From contig NZ_CABPRZ010000012.1 of assembly GCF_902459695.1 (NCBI RefSeq), positions 62,001 through 126,000 on the forward strand: DNA of 64,000 nt, read 5' to 3'. This DNA comes from Pandoraea terrae (GTDB lineage Bacteria; Pseudomonadota; Gammaproteobacteria; Burkholderiales; Burkholderiaceae). The notes beneath the pieces were generated by a model, which was given only the letters and a program-made list of their open reading frames with translations, did not search any database and was not told the origin of the DNA. A program made the translations under genes and the position numbers. Positions 8,690 through 17,251 of the stretch are shown here, in pieces (position 1 is the first letter of the stretch; every line of letters begins with the position of its first letter).

Positions 8690-10075
8690 ATGGCAGCAAC
8701 TCAAGAACACGACGAACTCAAGCGTGGCCTCAAGAATCGTCACATTCAATTGATCGCCCTCGGCGGTGCGATCGGCACCGGCCTCTTTCTCGGCATCGCA
8801 CAAACCATCCAGTCGGCAGGCCCCTCGGTCCTGCTCGGCTACGCGATCGCCGGCGTGGTGGCCTTCTTCATCATGCGGCAACTCGGCGAAATGGTCGTCG
8901 ACGAACCTGTCGCCGGTTCATTCAGCTACTTCGCCAACAAGTATTGCGGGCATTTCGCCGGCTTCATGTCGGGCTGGAACTACTGGGTGCTGTATATCCT
9001 CGTGAGCATGGCCGAGTTGTCAGCCGTCGGCATCTACATGCAGTACTGGTGGCCGGAACTGCCGACGTGGGTGTCTGCACTCGCGTGCTTCGTGCTCATC
9101 AATGCGATCAATCTGTCGAGCGTGAAGTCATACGGCGAGATGGAATTCTGGTTCGCCATCATCAAGGTCGTGGCGATCGTGGGCATGATCGGCTTCGGCG
9201 GCTATCTGCTGTTTTCGGGCACGGCCGGCCCCGATGCCAGCGTGTCGAACCTGTGGCGGCACGGCGGCTTCTTTCCGAACGGCGTTTCGGGACTGGTGAT
9301 GGCCATGGCCGTCATCATGTTCTCGTTCGGCGGTCTGGAACTTGTCGGCATTACGGCGGCGGAAGCCGATGACCCGTCGCGCTCGATCCCGCAAGCGACC
9401 AACCAGGTCATCTACCGGATCCTGATTTTCTACGTGGGCGCGCTCGGCGTGCTGCTCTCGCTGTATCCGTGGGAAAAGGTCGCCTCCGGCGGCAGCCCGT
9501 TCGTGCTGATCTTCCACGCAATGAACAGCAATTTCGTGGCGAACGTGCTTAATCTGGTCGTGCTGACTGCGGCGCTGTCGGTCTACAACAGCGGCGTGTA
9601 TTGCAACAGCCGCATGCTGTACGGCCTGGCCCGCCAAGGCAATGCGCCGCGCGCGTTGCTCAAGGTCAATGCCCGCGGCATCCCGCTCACGGCCCTCGCC
9701 GTGTCCGCGGCGGCCACCGCCACGTGCGTCGTGATCAATTACTTCATGCCCGGCAAGGCGTTCGAATTGCTGATGGGCCTCGTGGTGTCCGCGCTGATCA
9801 TCAACTGGGCGATGATCAGCATCATTCACCTGAAGTTCCGTCACGACAAGCGCCGTGCGGGCAAAACGACGTTGTTCAAGAGCATTGGCTATCCGCTCAC
9901 GAACTACCTGTGCCTGGCATTCCTCGCCGGCATTCTGGTCGTGATGTACCTGATCCCGGGGCTGCGCATCTCGGTGTATCTGATCCCGGTCTGGCTGGCC
10001 GTGCTCGGTGTCGGCTACTGGGTGCGCCAGAAGCGCGCCGCCGGTGTGGTGCCGGCGCAGGTGTCGGCGTCGTAA
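8690..10075 (+). CDS. aroP: Aromatic amino acid permease, AroP type
   Basis: An APC-superfamily proton symporter of 461 residues that brings phenylalanine, tyrosine and tryptophan across the inner membrane. From ELKRGLKNRHIQLIALGGAI through the conserved GTGLFLG glycine motif, RQLGEMVVDEPVAGSFS and SFGGLELVGITAAEADDP, it follows E. coli AroP almost word for word, with about 12 helices. An AGGA ribosome binding site precedes the ATG. Its place between hppD and the aromatic aminotransferase supports an aromatic substrate over the related GABA or proline permeases. Confidence 0.92.
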   Translation: MAATQEHDELKRGLKNRHIQLIALGGAIGTGLFLGIAQTIQSAGPSVLLGYAIAGVVAFFIMRQLGEMVVDEPVAGSFSYFANKYCGHFAGFMSGWNYWVLYILVSMAELSAVGIYMQYWWPELPTWVSALACFVLINAINLSSVKSYGEMEFWFAIIKVVAIVGMIGFGGYLLFSGTAGPDASVSNLWRHGGFFPNGVSGLVMAMAVIMFSFGGLELVGITAAEADDPSRSIPQATNQVIYRILIFYVGALGVLLSLYPWEKVASGGSPFVLIFHAMNSNFVANVLNLVVLTAALSVYNSGVYCNSRMLYGLARQGNAPRALLKVNARGIPLTALAVSAAATATCVVINYFMPGKAFELLMGLVVSALIINWAMISIIHLKFRHDKRRAGKTTLFKSIGYPLTNYLCLAFLAGILVVMYLIPGLRISVYLIPVWLAVLGVGYWVRQKRAAGVVPAQVSAS

Positions 10076-10086
10076 TGCGTGAATCG

Positions 10087-10108
10087 ACGGGCGGCCGGTG
10101 CCGCCCGT
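10087..10108 (+). terminator. Hairpin after aroP, possible terminator
   Basis: Arms ACGGGCGGC and GCCGCCCGT pair perfectly around the loop CGGT, 11 bases after the aroP stop. Only a weak T-containing stretch follows, so it may be a 3'-end stabilising hairpin and not a full terminator. Confidence 0.45.
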
Positions 10109-10269
10109 TGTGCTTTACGGGCGCGCTCCCGTCGGACAGTTCGGAATTCGCGCGCGGCAACGATGGCCGCACTGCCCGCCGGCCGAATCTGACGGTATCA
10201 TCGTTGTCTTGGCCTAACGCCCGTTGTCGAGTTTTCCGCAAGTTCCCCCCGTTTTTGTCAGGAATTACC

Positions 10270-11469
10270 ATGTTCGAACATATCGATGCCTATCCTGGTG
10301 ACCCGATCCTCACGCTGAACGAGAATTTCCAGAAGGATCCGCGCGCCAACAAGGTCAATCTGAGTATCGGCATCTATTTCGACGACGAAGGCCGCCTGCC
10401 GGTGATGCAGGCCGTGCGCGAAGCCGAAACCGCGATGCTGGGCGAGATCGGCCCGAAGCCGTACCTGCCGATGGCGGGCCTGGCCCAATATCGCGATGCC
10501 GTGCAAGCGCTCGTCTTCGGCGCCGATGGCCCGGCGCGAGCCGACGGCCGTATCGCCACTGTGCAGACGCTGGGCGGCTCGGGTGCGCTCAAGGTCGGCG
10601 CGGATTTCATCAAGCGCTATTTCCCGGATGCCCAGGTGTGGGTGAGCGATCCGACCTGGGAAAACCACCGCTTCATCTTTGAACGCGCCGGTTTCACGGT
10701 CAATACCTATCCCTATTACGACGAAGCCACCGGCGGCCTGAAATTTGACGCCATGCTGGCCGCCATCGATGCGCTGCCCAAGCGCAGCGTCGTGCTGCTG
10801 CATGCCTGCTGCCATAACCCGACCGGTGTCGACCTGACGCAAGCGCAGTGGGAACAGCTGATCGGCGTGCTGCAAACGCGCGAGCTGCTGCCGTTCGTCG
10901 ACATGGCCTACCAGGGCTTCGGCGCCGGTCTGGACGACGATGCCTTCGCGATCCGCGAACTGGCCCGCCGCGGCGTGCCGGCATTTGTCGCGAACTCGTT
11001 TTCGAAGAACTTCTCGCTGTACGGCGAGCGTTGCGGCGGCCTGTCCGTGATCTGCGATTCGGCGGAAGCCGCCGACCGCGTACTGGGCCAGCTGACCGGC
11101 TCGGTGCGTTCGAACTACAGCAATCCGCCGACGCACGGCGCGAAGATCGTCGCGAAGATCCTCACGACGCCGGCGCTGCGTCAGTCGTGGGAGGCCGAGC
11201 TGGCGTCGATGTGTGAGCGCATCGCACGCATGCGCACCACGATTCACGCAGGCTTGGCCGGCCACGTGCCGTCAGCCATGCTGGCGCGCTACGTCGACCA
11301 ACGCGGCATGTTCACCTATACGGGTCTGAAGGCCGAGCAGGTCGACATCCTGCGCGAGCAGCACGGCGTCTACGTCTTGCGCTCGGGCCGCATGTGCGTG
11401 GCCGGCCTGAACGACAGCAATGTCGGACCGGTGGCCACCGCCATCGCGAAGGTGCTGGCCACGGCCTGA
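10270..11469 (+). CDS. tyrB: Aromatic amino acid aminotransferase (tyrosine aminotransferase)
   Basis: A class I PLP-dependent aminotransferase of 399 residues that transfers the amino group of tyrosine, phenylalanine or aspartate to 2-oxoglutarate. It therefore supplies the 4-hydroxyphenylpyruvate used by HppD. The PLP lysine is Lys246 in ANSFSKNFSLYGERCGG. The HNPTGVDL motif, the PTWENHRFIF segment and the C-terminal MFTYTGLK ... RMCVAGLN block are typical of the TyrB/AspC group. AGGA sits 8 bases before the ATG; the reading frame is open much further upstream, but nothing there resembles the family. AspC-like specificity is possible, but the neighbourhood favours aromatic substrates. Confidence 0.94.
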   Translation: MFEHIDAYPGDPILTLNENFQKDPRANKVNLSIGIYFDDEGRLPVMQAVREAETAMLGEIGPKPYLPMAGLAQYRDAVQALVFGADGPARADGRIATVQTLGGSGALKVGADFIKRYFPDAQVWVSDPTWENHRFIFERAGFTVNTYPYYDEATGGLKFDAMLAAIDALPKRSVVLLHACCHNPTGVDLTQAQWEQLIGVLQTRELLPFVDMAYQGFGAGLDDDAFAIRELARRGVPAFVANSFSKNFSLYGERCGGLSVICDSAEAADRVLGQLTGSVRSNYSNPPTHGAKIVAKILTTPALRQSWEAELASMCERIARMRTTIHAGLAGHVPSAMLARYVDQRGMFTYTGLKAEQVDILREQHGVYVLRSGRMCVAGLNDSNVGPVATAIAKVLATA

Positions 11470-11484
11470 CGGCCGATCTCGGGG

Positions 11485-11510
11485 ACGGGGGCAAACACGC
11501 CCCCCGTTTT
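11485..11510 (+). terminator. Rho-independent terminator after tyrB
   Basis: ACGGGGGC and GCCCCCCGT form a GC-rich stem (one extra C) around the loop AAACAC, followed directly by TTTT. It lies 16 bases after the tyrB stop and separates it from the GST gene. Confidence 0.7.
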
Positions 11511-11575
11511 CCCCGCCGGCAAGAATTCGTTAACACGGTTATATTGTTCGTTCTGCACGCCAATCAGGACGCAAG

Positions 11576-12280
11576 ATGACCGATCTGTCGACATTCGCCA
11601 TTACCCGCAAATGGCCAGCGAGCCATCCCGAACGCCTTCAGCTGTACTCGCTGCCGACGCCGAACGGCGTGAAAGTCTCGATCATGCTCGAAGAGACCGG
11701 CCTGCCGTACGAACCGCATCTCGTGAGCTTCCAGACGAACGACCAGCTCTCGCCTGAATTCCGGTCGCTCAATCCGAACAACAAGATCCCGGCCATCATC
11801 GATCCGAACGGTCCCGGCGGCCAGCCGTTGCCGCTATTCGAATCGGGCGCGATCCTGTTCTACCTCGCCGAGAAGACAGGCAAATTTCTGCCGAAGGACG
11901 CCGCTGGCCGCTATGAAACGGTGCAGTGGCTGATGTTCCAGATGGGCGGCATCGGCCCGATGTTCGGCCAGGTCGGCTTCTTTCACAAGTTCGCCGGCAA
12001 GGATTACGAAGACAAACGTCCGCGCGACCGGTACATCGACGAATCGAAGCGTTTGCTGAAAGTGCTCAACGATCGTCTGGCCGAGCGCGAGTGGATCCTC
12101 GGCGACGAATACACGATCGCCGACATCGCCACGTTCCCGTGGGTGCGCAACCTGATCGGCTTCTACGAAGCCGGCGATCTCGTCGGCATTCAGGACTTCG
12201 CGCATGTGACGCGCGCGCTGGACGCATTCGTCAAGCGTCCGGCCGTCCAGCGCGGTCTCGAAATCCCGAAGCGCGGCTGA
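11576..12280 (+). CDS. Glutathione S-transferase, nu-class-like (YfcG/YghU type)
   Basis: A 234-residue cytosolic GST. The thioredoxin-fold domain holds YSLPTPNGVKVSIMLEETGL and NPNNKIPAIIDPNG (the glutathione-binding cis-proline region), then LFESGAILFYLAEKTGKFLP, all as in YfcG/YghU. The helical C-terminal domain contains QMGGIGPMFGQVGFF and the structural motif EYTIADIATFPW. Nu-class members have disulfide-bond oxidoreductase and organic peroxide reductase activity instead of classical conjugation. AGGACGCAAG lies just before the ATG. It is probably a single-gene unit, since a terminator precedes it and fdh converges from the other side. Confidence 0.9.
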   Translation: MTDLSTFAITRKWPASHPERLQLYSLPTPNGVKVSIMLEETGLPYEPHLVSFQTNDQLSPEFRSLNPNNKIPAIIDPNGPGGQPLPLFESGAILFYLAEKTGKFLPKDAAGRYETVQWLMFQMGGIGPMFGQVGFFHKFAGKDYEDKRPRDRYIDESKRLLKVLNDRLAEREWILGDEYTIADIATFPWVRNLIGFYEAGDLVGIQDFAHVTRALDAFVKRPAVQRGLEIPKRG

Positions 12281-12303
12281 GTTCGCCGCGCCCCGGGGAG
12301 CGC

Positions 12304-13503
12304 TCATTTCTTGAAACGGGCCGCCTCTTCCGAGCCGCCTGTGGCATTGCCGGCGCTGTAGGAGTGCGCCCCGACCCCCGCGAGCTTGCCGTTTTGCACG
12401 ATCAGATACTCGTTGCGGATCGGTCGATTCTCGAAGTAGCACTCGAGAATCTCTCGCGTGCCGGCAGCATAACGTGTCTGCGCGGACAGGCTGGTACCGG
12501 AGATATGGGGCGTCATCCCGTGATGGGGCATGTGACGCCACGGGTGGTCGGCCGGCGCCGGCTGCGGGAACCAGACGTCGCCGCCATAGCCCGCGAGTTG
12601 CCCCGATTCAAGCGCGGCCGCGATGGCGTCGCGATCGCACAACTTGCCGCGTGCCGTGTTGATCAGATAGGCGCCACGCTTGAAGTGCTTGAGCGAATCG
12701 GCGTTGATCATGTGCTCGGTTTCGGGATGGAGCGGGCAGTTCAGCGTAACGACATCGCACACCTTGGCCAGGCTTTCGAGGCTGCTGTGATGCGTGAGGC
12801 CCAGTTCCGCTTCGACGGACGCCGGCAAACGGTGCCGATCCAGATAGTGCAGCTTCGTGCCGAACGGCTTGAGCAGGCGCAGCACGCGCAAGCCGATGCG
12901 CCCAGCGGCCACGGTACCGACGTGCATGCCCTCGAGGTCGTAGGAGCGCGATACGCAATCGGCAATGTTCCAGCCGCCCTTGAGCACCCACTGGTTCGAC
13001 GGCAGATAGTTGCGCACCAGCGCCAGCGTCGTCATCAGCACGTGCTCAGCCACGCTGTTGCTGTTGCAGTACGTGACTTCGGCCACGGTGACGCCGTGGT
13101 CCATGGCGGCCTGAAGATCAGTGTGGTCCGAGCCGATGCCGGCCGTCACGATCATCTTCAGGCGCTTGGCCTTCTTGATGCGCTCGGCCGTCATGTAGGC
13201 AGGCCAGAACGGCTGCGAGATGACGATTTCCGCATCATGCAGCTCGCGGTCGAGCACGCTGTTGTCCCCGTCCTTGCTCGACGTCACCACGAGCTGGTGG
13301 CCGTTCGATTCCAGATACTTGCGCAGGCCCAATTCGCCCGACACGCTGCCAAGCAGCGTGCCCGGCTGAAAGTCGATCGCGCGCGGCGTCGGCAGCGACT
13401 GCCCGTCAGGGTAGGCTTCGAGGACCGGCAGGTCGTCGCGCGCATAGGTCTTGGGGTATCCGGTGACGGGGTCATCGTAAAGCACACAAACGATCTTGGC
13501 CAT
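12304..13503 (-). CDS. fdh: NAD-dependent formate dehydrogenase
   Basis: A single-subunit, metal-free formate dehydrogenase (EC 1.17.1.9) of the D-2-hydroxyacid dehydrogenase fold that oxidises formate to CO2 and makes NADH. It is 399 residues long and follows the enzyme of methylotrophic pseudomonads closely: TAGIGSDHTDLQ, NSNSVAEH, the nucleotide loop VAAGRIGLRVLR, YLDRHRL (Asp fixing NAD specificity), NCPLHPETEHMIN, NTARGKLCDRD with the substrate Arg, WFPQPAPADHPWR with Gln and PHISGT with the catalytic His. The C-terminus ends in GNATGGSEEAARFKK as in that group. GAGGAGAG precedes the ATG. A LysR gene lies upstream in the same direction. Confidence 0.95.
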   Translation of the reverse strand: MAKIVCVLYDDPVTGYPKTYARDDLPVLEAYPDGQSLPTPRAIDFQPGTLLGSVSGELGLRKYLESNGHQLVVTSSKDGDNSVLDRELHDAEIVISQPFWPAYMTAERIKKAKRLKMIVTAGIGSDHTDLQAAMDHGVTVAEVTYCNSNSVAEHVLMTTLALVRNYLPSNQWVLKGGWNIADCVSRSYDLEGMHVGTVAAGRIGLRVLRLLKPFGTKLHYLDRHRLPASVEAELGLTHHSSLESLAKVCDVVTLNCPLHPETEHMINADSLKHFKRGAYLINTARGKLCDRDAIAAALESGQLAGYGGDVWFPQPAPADHPWRHMPHHGMTPHISGTSLSAQTRYAAGTREILECYFENRPIRNEYLIVQNGKLAGVGAHSYSAGNATGGSEEAARFKK

Positions 13504-13655
13504 GCTGTCTCTCTCCTCATCGTGGCACGCCCTTCAGGGCGGATGCCGGCATCGGTAAATGTCTGCAAGCAATCGCGCTGCATTGAGGAGGATGATCGGC
13601 GCTGGCGCTCGCGCTGGAAAATCGTTGTGGCCGATCGATTGATCGGCGCCGCCTA

Positions 13656-14567
13656 TCAAAGATCGAGCAGGGCGTCGACGCGCGACTGGATTTCGATGCC
13701 GCGAAATGCCTCCATCGCCGCGTCGAGCAACGGCGGGCGTGGCTGACGGTCGCGTAGCACCAGGCCGATCTCGCGATGCATCGCAGGCGTCAACGGCACG
13801 GCGTGCAACTCGTGGCGCATCTCGGCCAGGCACAGCACGCTGTGCGGCACGACACTGCATAAGCCCGCACATCGCACATGGGCGTACAGTGCCATCAACG
13901 AATCCGTTTCGACGCGCGGCGAGACGACGACCCCGGCGTTGGCAAAGGCATCGTCGACGCCCTGACGACATTGCATGTTGCCGGTCAGCAGCACCAGGGG
14001 GAATCCGGCGGCTTCCGCCCACGTCAGCGAATCACGCCCGCCGAGCGTCGCCTCGTCGCGCACGATCAGCACATAACGCTCACGAAATACGGGAATCGTG
14101 TCGAACTCGCGCAGACGGGGATCGTCGAGATAGCTGAGCACGACATCGAGATCGAGGTCGCCCAACTGGCGGAGCGCCTGCGCCGCAGAGAGGGTGTAGA
14201 CCTCGTGACGCATGGCGGGGAAATCGCGCAGACAGGCATCCGTCAGCATCGGCACGAGCGGCAAGGCCGTTGGAATGGCGCCGATGCGCAGACAGCCCGA
14301 GACCTCGCGGCGACTCGAGGACGCTTCCTGGCGCAACCCCTCGCAATCGGCGAGCACCTGCCGCGCCCACGCAAGTACCCGCTCACCCTCGGGCGTGAAA
14401 CCCTCGAAGCGCCGCCCTCGCCGCACGATCGGCAGCCCGAATTCTTCCTCGATGCTGCGAATCGCTCCCGAGAGCGCCGGCTGGGAAACATTGCATAGCT
14501 CGGCCGCGCGCCGGAAATGCTGTGCCTGTGCGAGCGCAACAAGATACGTCAATTGCCGGATGAACAT
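13656..14567 (-). CDS. LysR-family transcriptional regulator beside formate dehydrogenase
   Basis: A 303-residue LysR regulator: winged helix at residues 1-60 (MFIRQLTYLVALAQAQHFRR, CNVSQPALSGAIRSIEEEFG) and a periplasmic-binding-protein-like effector domain. The start at 14567 has an excellent GGGGGAAGG ribosome binding site; an upstream in-frame start at 14630 would run through a promoter-like palindrome and is rejected. The gene lies 152 bases upstream of fdh on the same strand, so it may control formate dehydrogenase and itself. The effector (formate or another C1 compound) is a guess from context. Confidence 0.9.
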   Translation of the reverse strand: MFIRQLTYLVALAQAQHFRRAAELCNVSQPALSGAIRSIEEEFGLPIVRRGRRFEGFTPEGERVLAWARQVLADCEGLRQEASSSRREVSGCLRIGAIPTALPLVPMLTDACLRDFPAMRHEVYTLSAAQALRQLGDLDLDVVLSYLDDPRLREFDTIPVFRERYVLIVRDEATLGGRDSLTWAEAAGFPLVLLTGNMQCRQGVDDAFANAGVVVSPRVETDSLMALYAHVRCAGLCSVVPHSVLCLAEMRHELHAVPLTPAMHREIGLVLRDRQPRPPLLDAAMEAFRGIEIQSRVDALLDL

Positions 14568-14602
14568 GCCCTTCCCCCGGTATGCGCCGGCGGGAATCGT
14601 CA

Positions 14603-14628
14603 GCGTTATATTCCCGAGAATATAACGC
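14603..14628 (-). promoter_or_regulatory. Perfect 26-base dyad in the LysR promoter
   Basis: Arms GCGTTATATTC and GAATATAACGC are perfect inverse complements around a 4-base spacer. The minus-strand TATAAC at 14605-14610 fits a -10 box about 40 bases before the LysR start, so a regulator bound here would cover the promoter. This looks like a LysR autoregulatory site; the assignment is inferred. Confidence 0.6.
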
Positions 14629-14658
14629 ACTGCCGCCTGTGGCAGTCATGAGAAAACG

Positions 14659-17157
14659 TCATGAGTTGGGCCGGGTGTCGTCGCTTGCCGGTGCAGGTGG
14701 CATCGAGGGCGCCGGCGATATCGAGGGCGCCGGCGATATCGGCGGCGCCGGTGTATAAGCGGGCGCCTCGCTGCTGCCCGGCGCATCCGACGGATACGGC
14801 GACACCGGCACGGGCCATGGCGCAGCCACACCGCTGTCAGGCGCCGGCGCATTGACATCGGACGCACCGAAGATCGGCGCCGTCACCTCGGACTCGCTAG
14901 CGGCGGAGGCTGGCGTGTCGGGCGGCGGCGCCACGCGCTTTGGGGCGGGCTTGGGCGGCGGTGCGGGTTTGGAGGCGAACAGACCAACCACCCAATCTCG
15001 GGAGCGCGTGAACCATCCGTCATACCAGTGCGATGCGTCCGGCGCCTGGAATTTTTCGTTCGGATCGACGATCCGCGCACGCAGCGACCGCGAAAAGAAA
15101 TCGCCAACGATCGGCAGCGCGCTATGCGCGCCCTGCCCCCAATAATCGCTGCGCAGCGTCACGCGGCTGTCGTTGAAACCGACCCACGCGCCCGCCACCA
15201 GTTGGGGGTGGATGAGGATGAACCAGCCGTCCGCATTGTCCTGCGTCGTGCCGGTCTTGCCCGCCACGTCGGCGCGAATACCGAAACGGCTGCGAATCAG
15301 CGAACCCGTCCCGCGATTCACGACTTCGCGCATCACGGACAAGAGCGTGTAGTCGTCTTCGGCCGACAGCGCTCGTTCGGGCGCGCTCGGCGCGAACTCG
15401 GCGAGTACGTTGCCATGCGGATCTTCGATACGCGTGACCATCAGCGGCGTGTGGTAACGCCCTTCGTTGGCGATCGTGCCATACGCAGACACCATCTCGC
15501 GCAGCGACACGGGGCTCGTGCCCAAGGCGAGAGACGGCACCGCCTCGAGCTTGCTGTCGCGCACGCCCATGGCGCGCGCAAGACCCACGACGCGCGACGG
15601 GCCGACCGTCTGCATCAGCTGTGCCGTGATGGAGTTGCGCGAATACGCCAGACCGTCGCGCAGCGTCATCGGCTTGTTCGACGGGGGTGTGTCGTCGGTC
15701 GGACGCCACACCTCGCCGCCCGCGAGCGGAATCTCGACCGGTTGATCCAGCAGCGTATCGTCGGGTTTCGCGCCCTTCACGAACGCCGCGCCGTAGACGA
15801 ACGGCTTGAACGTCGACCCCGGCTGCCGGCGCGCCTGCTGCACGTGATCGAACGGGTCCTGCGTGAAGTCCCGGCTGCCGACCCACGCGCGAATCTCGCC
15901 GGTGCGCGGATCAAGCGCCAGGAAACCGGCTTGCACGCGCGTCTTGGTCTGGCGCAGGTTCTGCATGAACTGGCTGTCGGCCAGCAGGTGCTTCATCGCG
16001 GCTTCCGGCGTTTGCCCGGCATCGCGCTCGGCGCGGTATTCGGGTGTTTCGCGCACGAACGCCTGCACCAGCGCCGGATTTTCGCGCCAGCCATTGCGCG
16101 GTGACCATGCCGCGTCGGCAATCGACTGCAGTTGGTTCCCCTGGCGATTGAGCGCCTGCGTCGCCATGGCCTGCAAGCGCGCATCGATGGTAGTGCGCAC
16201 CACGAGTCCGTCGGCGTAGATGTTGTAATTGTGACGATCGGCCCAGCCGATCAGCCACTTGCGCAGTTGCTGCGCAAAATGCGGCGCAGGACCCGGCGGT
16301 TCCGTCTGACGTTCGAAATCGATACGCAACGGACGCCGCTGAAGTGTCCTGACGCGCGCCTCGTCCAGAACGCCGCGCTTGGCCATCTGCGCGAGCACGA
16401 TATTGCGCCGTTCGACCGCGCGCTCAGGATTGATCACCGGGTTGTAGTAACTGTTGCCCTTCAACATGCCGATCAGCGTGGCGGCTTCGACCACGTCGAG
16501 TTCGTCCGCCGACTTGTCGAAGTAGGTGCGCGCCGCCATCTCGATGCCGTAGGCGTTGTACAGGAACGGGACGGTGTTCAGGTACGTCTCCAGGATCTCC
16601 CGCTTCGTGTACAGCGCCTCGATCTTGAAGGCCGTGATCGCTTCCTTGAGCTTGCGCGTCAGCGTCGGCGCACGGCCGATCTCGTCGGGGTAGAGATTGC
16701 GCGCGAGCTGCTGCGTGATCGTCGAGCCGCCCTGGCGGTCTCCGGAGAAGGTATGCACGGCCGCAGATGCGGTGCGTTTCCAGTCAAGCCCGTGGTGTTC
16801 GTAGAACCGATGATCTTCCGTCGCGATCAGCGCGTTCACGACATGCGGCGAGATGTCGGACAGAGCGACCCATTCGCGATGCGTGGGCTTGAATTCGGCG
16901 AGCAGCTTGCCGTCGGCGGAGAGGATCTGCGCCGGCTGCTCGACTTTTGCCTTGCGGATGTCGCTGATGCTCGGTGTAAACGGAATGAGGAGCAGGACAT
17001 ACAGCAGGAACAAGGCGGGCACGGCAGCGGCGGCAAGCGCGGCGCCGCGCCGCGTCGGATGACGCACGTGGTGCCAGCCGCGCGCGGCCAGGGGCTTGCA
17101 TCGGAGCCATTGCTGTTGCAGGAATTCGCGGACGGCGGGGACGTTCGGGCGCTTCAC
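14659..17157 (-). CDS. Class A penicillin-binding protein (PBP1A-like glycosyltransferase/transpeptidase)
   Basis: A bifunctional peptidoglycan synthase of 832 residues. One membrane anchor lies near residues 38-60. The GT51 glycosyltransferase domain follows, with catalytic Glu114 in ATEDHRFYEHHG and GGSTITQQLARNLY. The transpeptidase domain has Ser448/Lys451 in RQPGSTFKPF, SRN at 506-508 and the KTGTT box at 634. The last 100 residues are a Pro/Ala/Ser-rich tail (KPAPPPKPAPKR onward) ending in short tandem repeats, probably disordered in the periplasm. The first codon is GTG with only a weak ribosome binding site. No operon partner is apparent. Confidence 0.93.
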   Translation of the reverse strand: MKRPNVPAVREFLQQQWLRCKPLAARGWHHVRHPTRRGAALAAAAVPALFLLYVLLLIPFTPSISDIRKAKVEQPAQILSADGKLLAEFKPTHREWVALSDISPHVVNALIATEDHRFYEHHGLDWKRTASAAVHTFSGDRQGGSTITQQLARNLYPDEIGRAPTLTRKLKEAITAFKIEALYTKREILETYLNTVPFLYNAYGIEMAARTYFDKSADELDVVEAATLIGMLKGNSYYNPVINPERAVERRNIVLAQMAKRGVLDEARVRTLQRRPLRIDFERQTEPPGPAPHFAQQLRKWLIGWADRHNYNIYADGLVVRTTIDARLQAMATQALNRQGNQLQSIADAAWSPRNGWRENPALVQAFVRETPEYRAERDAGQTPEAAMKHLLADSQFMQNLRQTKTRVQAGFLALDPRTGEIRAWVGSRDFTQDPFDHVQQARRQPGSTFKPFVYGAAFVKGAKPDDTLLDQPVEIPLAGGEVWRPTDDTPPSNKPMTLRDGLAYSRNSITAQLMQTVGPSRVVGLARAMGVRDSKLEAVPSLALGTSPVSLREMVSAYGTIANEGRYHTPLMVTRIEDPHGNVLAEFAPSAPERALSAEDDYTLLSVMREVVNRGTGSLIRSRFGIRADVAGKTGTTQDNADGWFILIHPQLVAGAWVGFNDSRVTLRSDYWGQGAHSALPIVGDFFSRSLRARIVDPNEKFQAPDASHWYDGWFTRSRDWVVGLFASKPAPPPKPAPKRVAPPPDTPASAASESEVTAPIFGASDVNAPAPDSGVAAPWPVPVSPYPSDAPGSSEAPAYTPAPPISPAPSISPAPSMPPAPASDDTRPNS
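14702..14755 (-). repeat. Three tandem 18-base repeats in the PBP tail
   Basis: Two identical copies of an 18-base unit and one degenerate copy are adjacent. On the coding strand they encode repeats of about six residues (Ser-Pro-Ala-Pro-Ser-Ile like) in the C-terminal disordered tail. The copy number probably varies between strains through slipped-strand events. Confidence 0.8.
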
Positions 17158-17251
17158 GCTGACATTGCCGGAGAATCGAAAGAACGAATGCTACCAAAAC
17201 CCGGCGGCGGGCCGGCGAAACCGGACACGATGGGTGCGCGCCGGTTCGCGG

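Noticed and set aside
12288-12304. GCGCCCCGGGGAGCGC-like hairpin between the GST and fdh genes as a bidirectional terminator
   Set aside because: The stem is short and imperfect and no T run follows on either strand, so I did not call it.
11926-13746. A 606-codon open frame on the plus strand across the formate dehydrogenase gene
   Set aside because: It is antisense to fdh, whose protein is unmistakable. Long shadow frames are expected in such GC-rich coding DNA, and its translation is Arg/His-rich without any family match.
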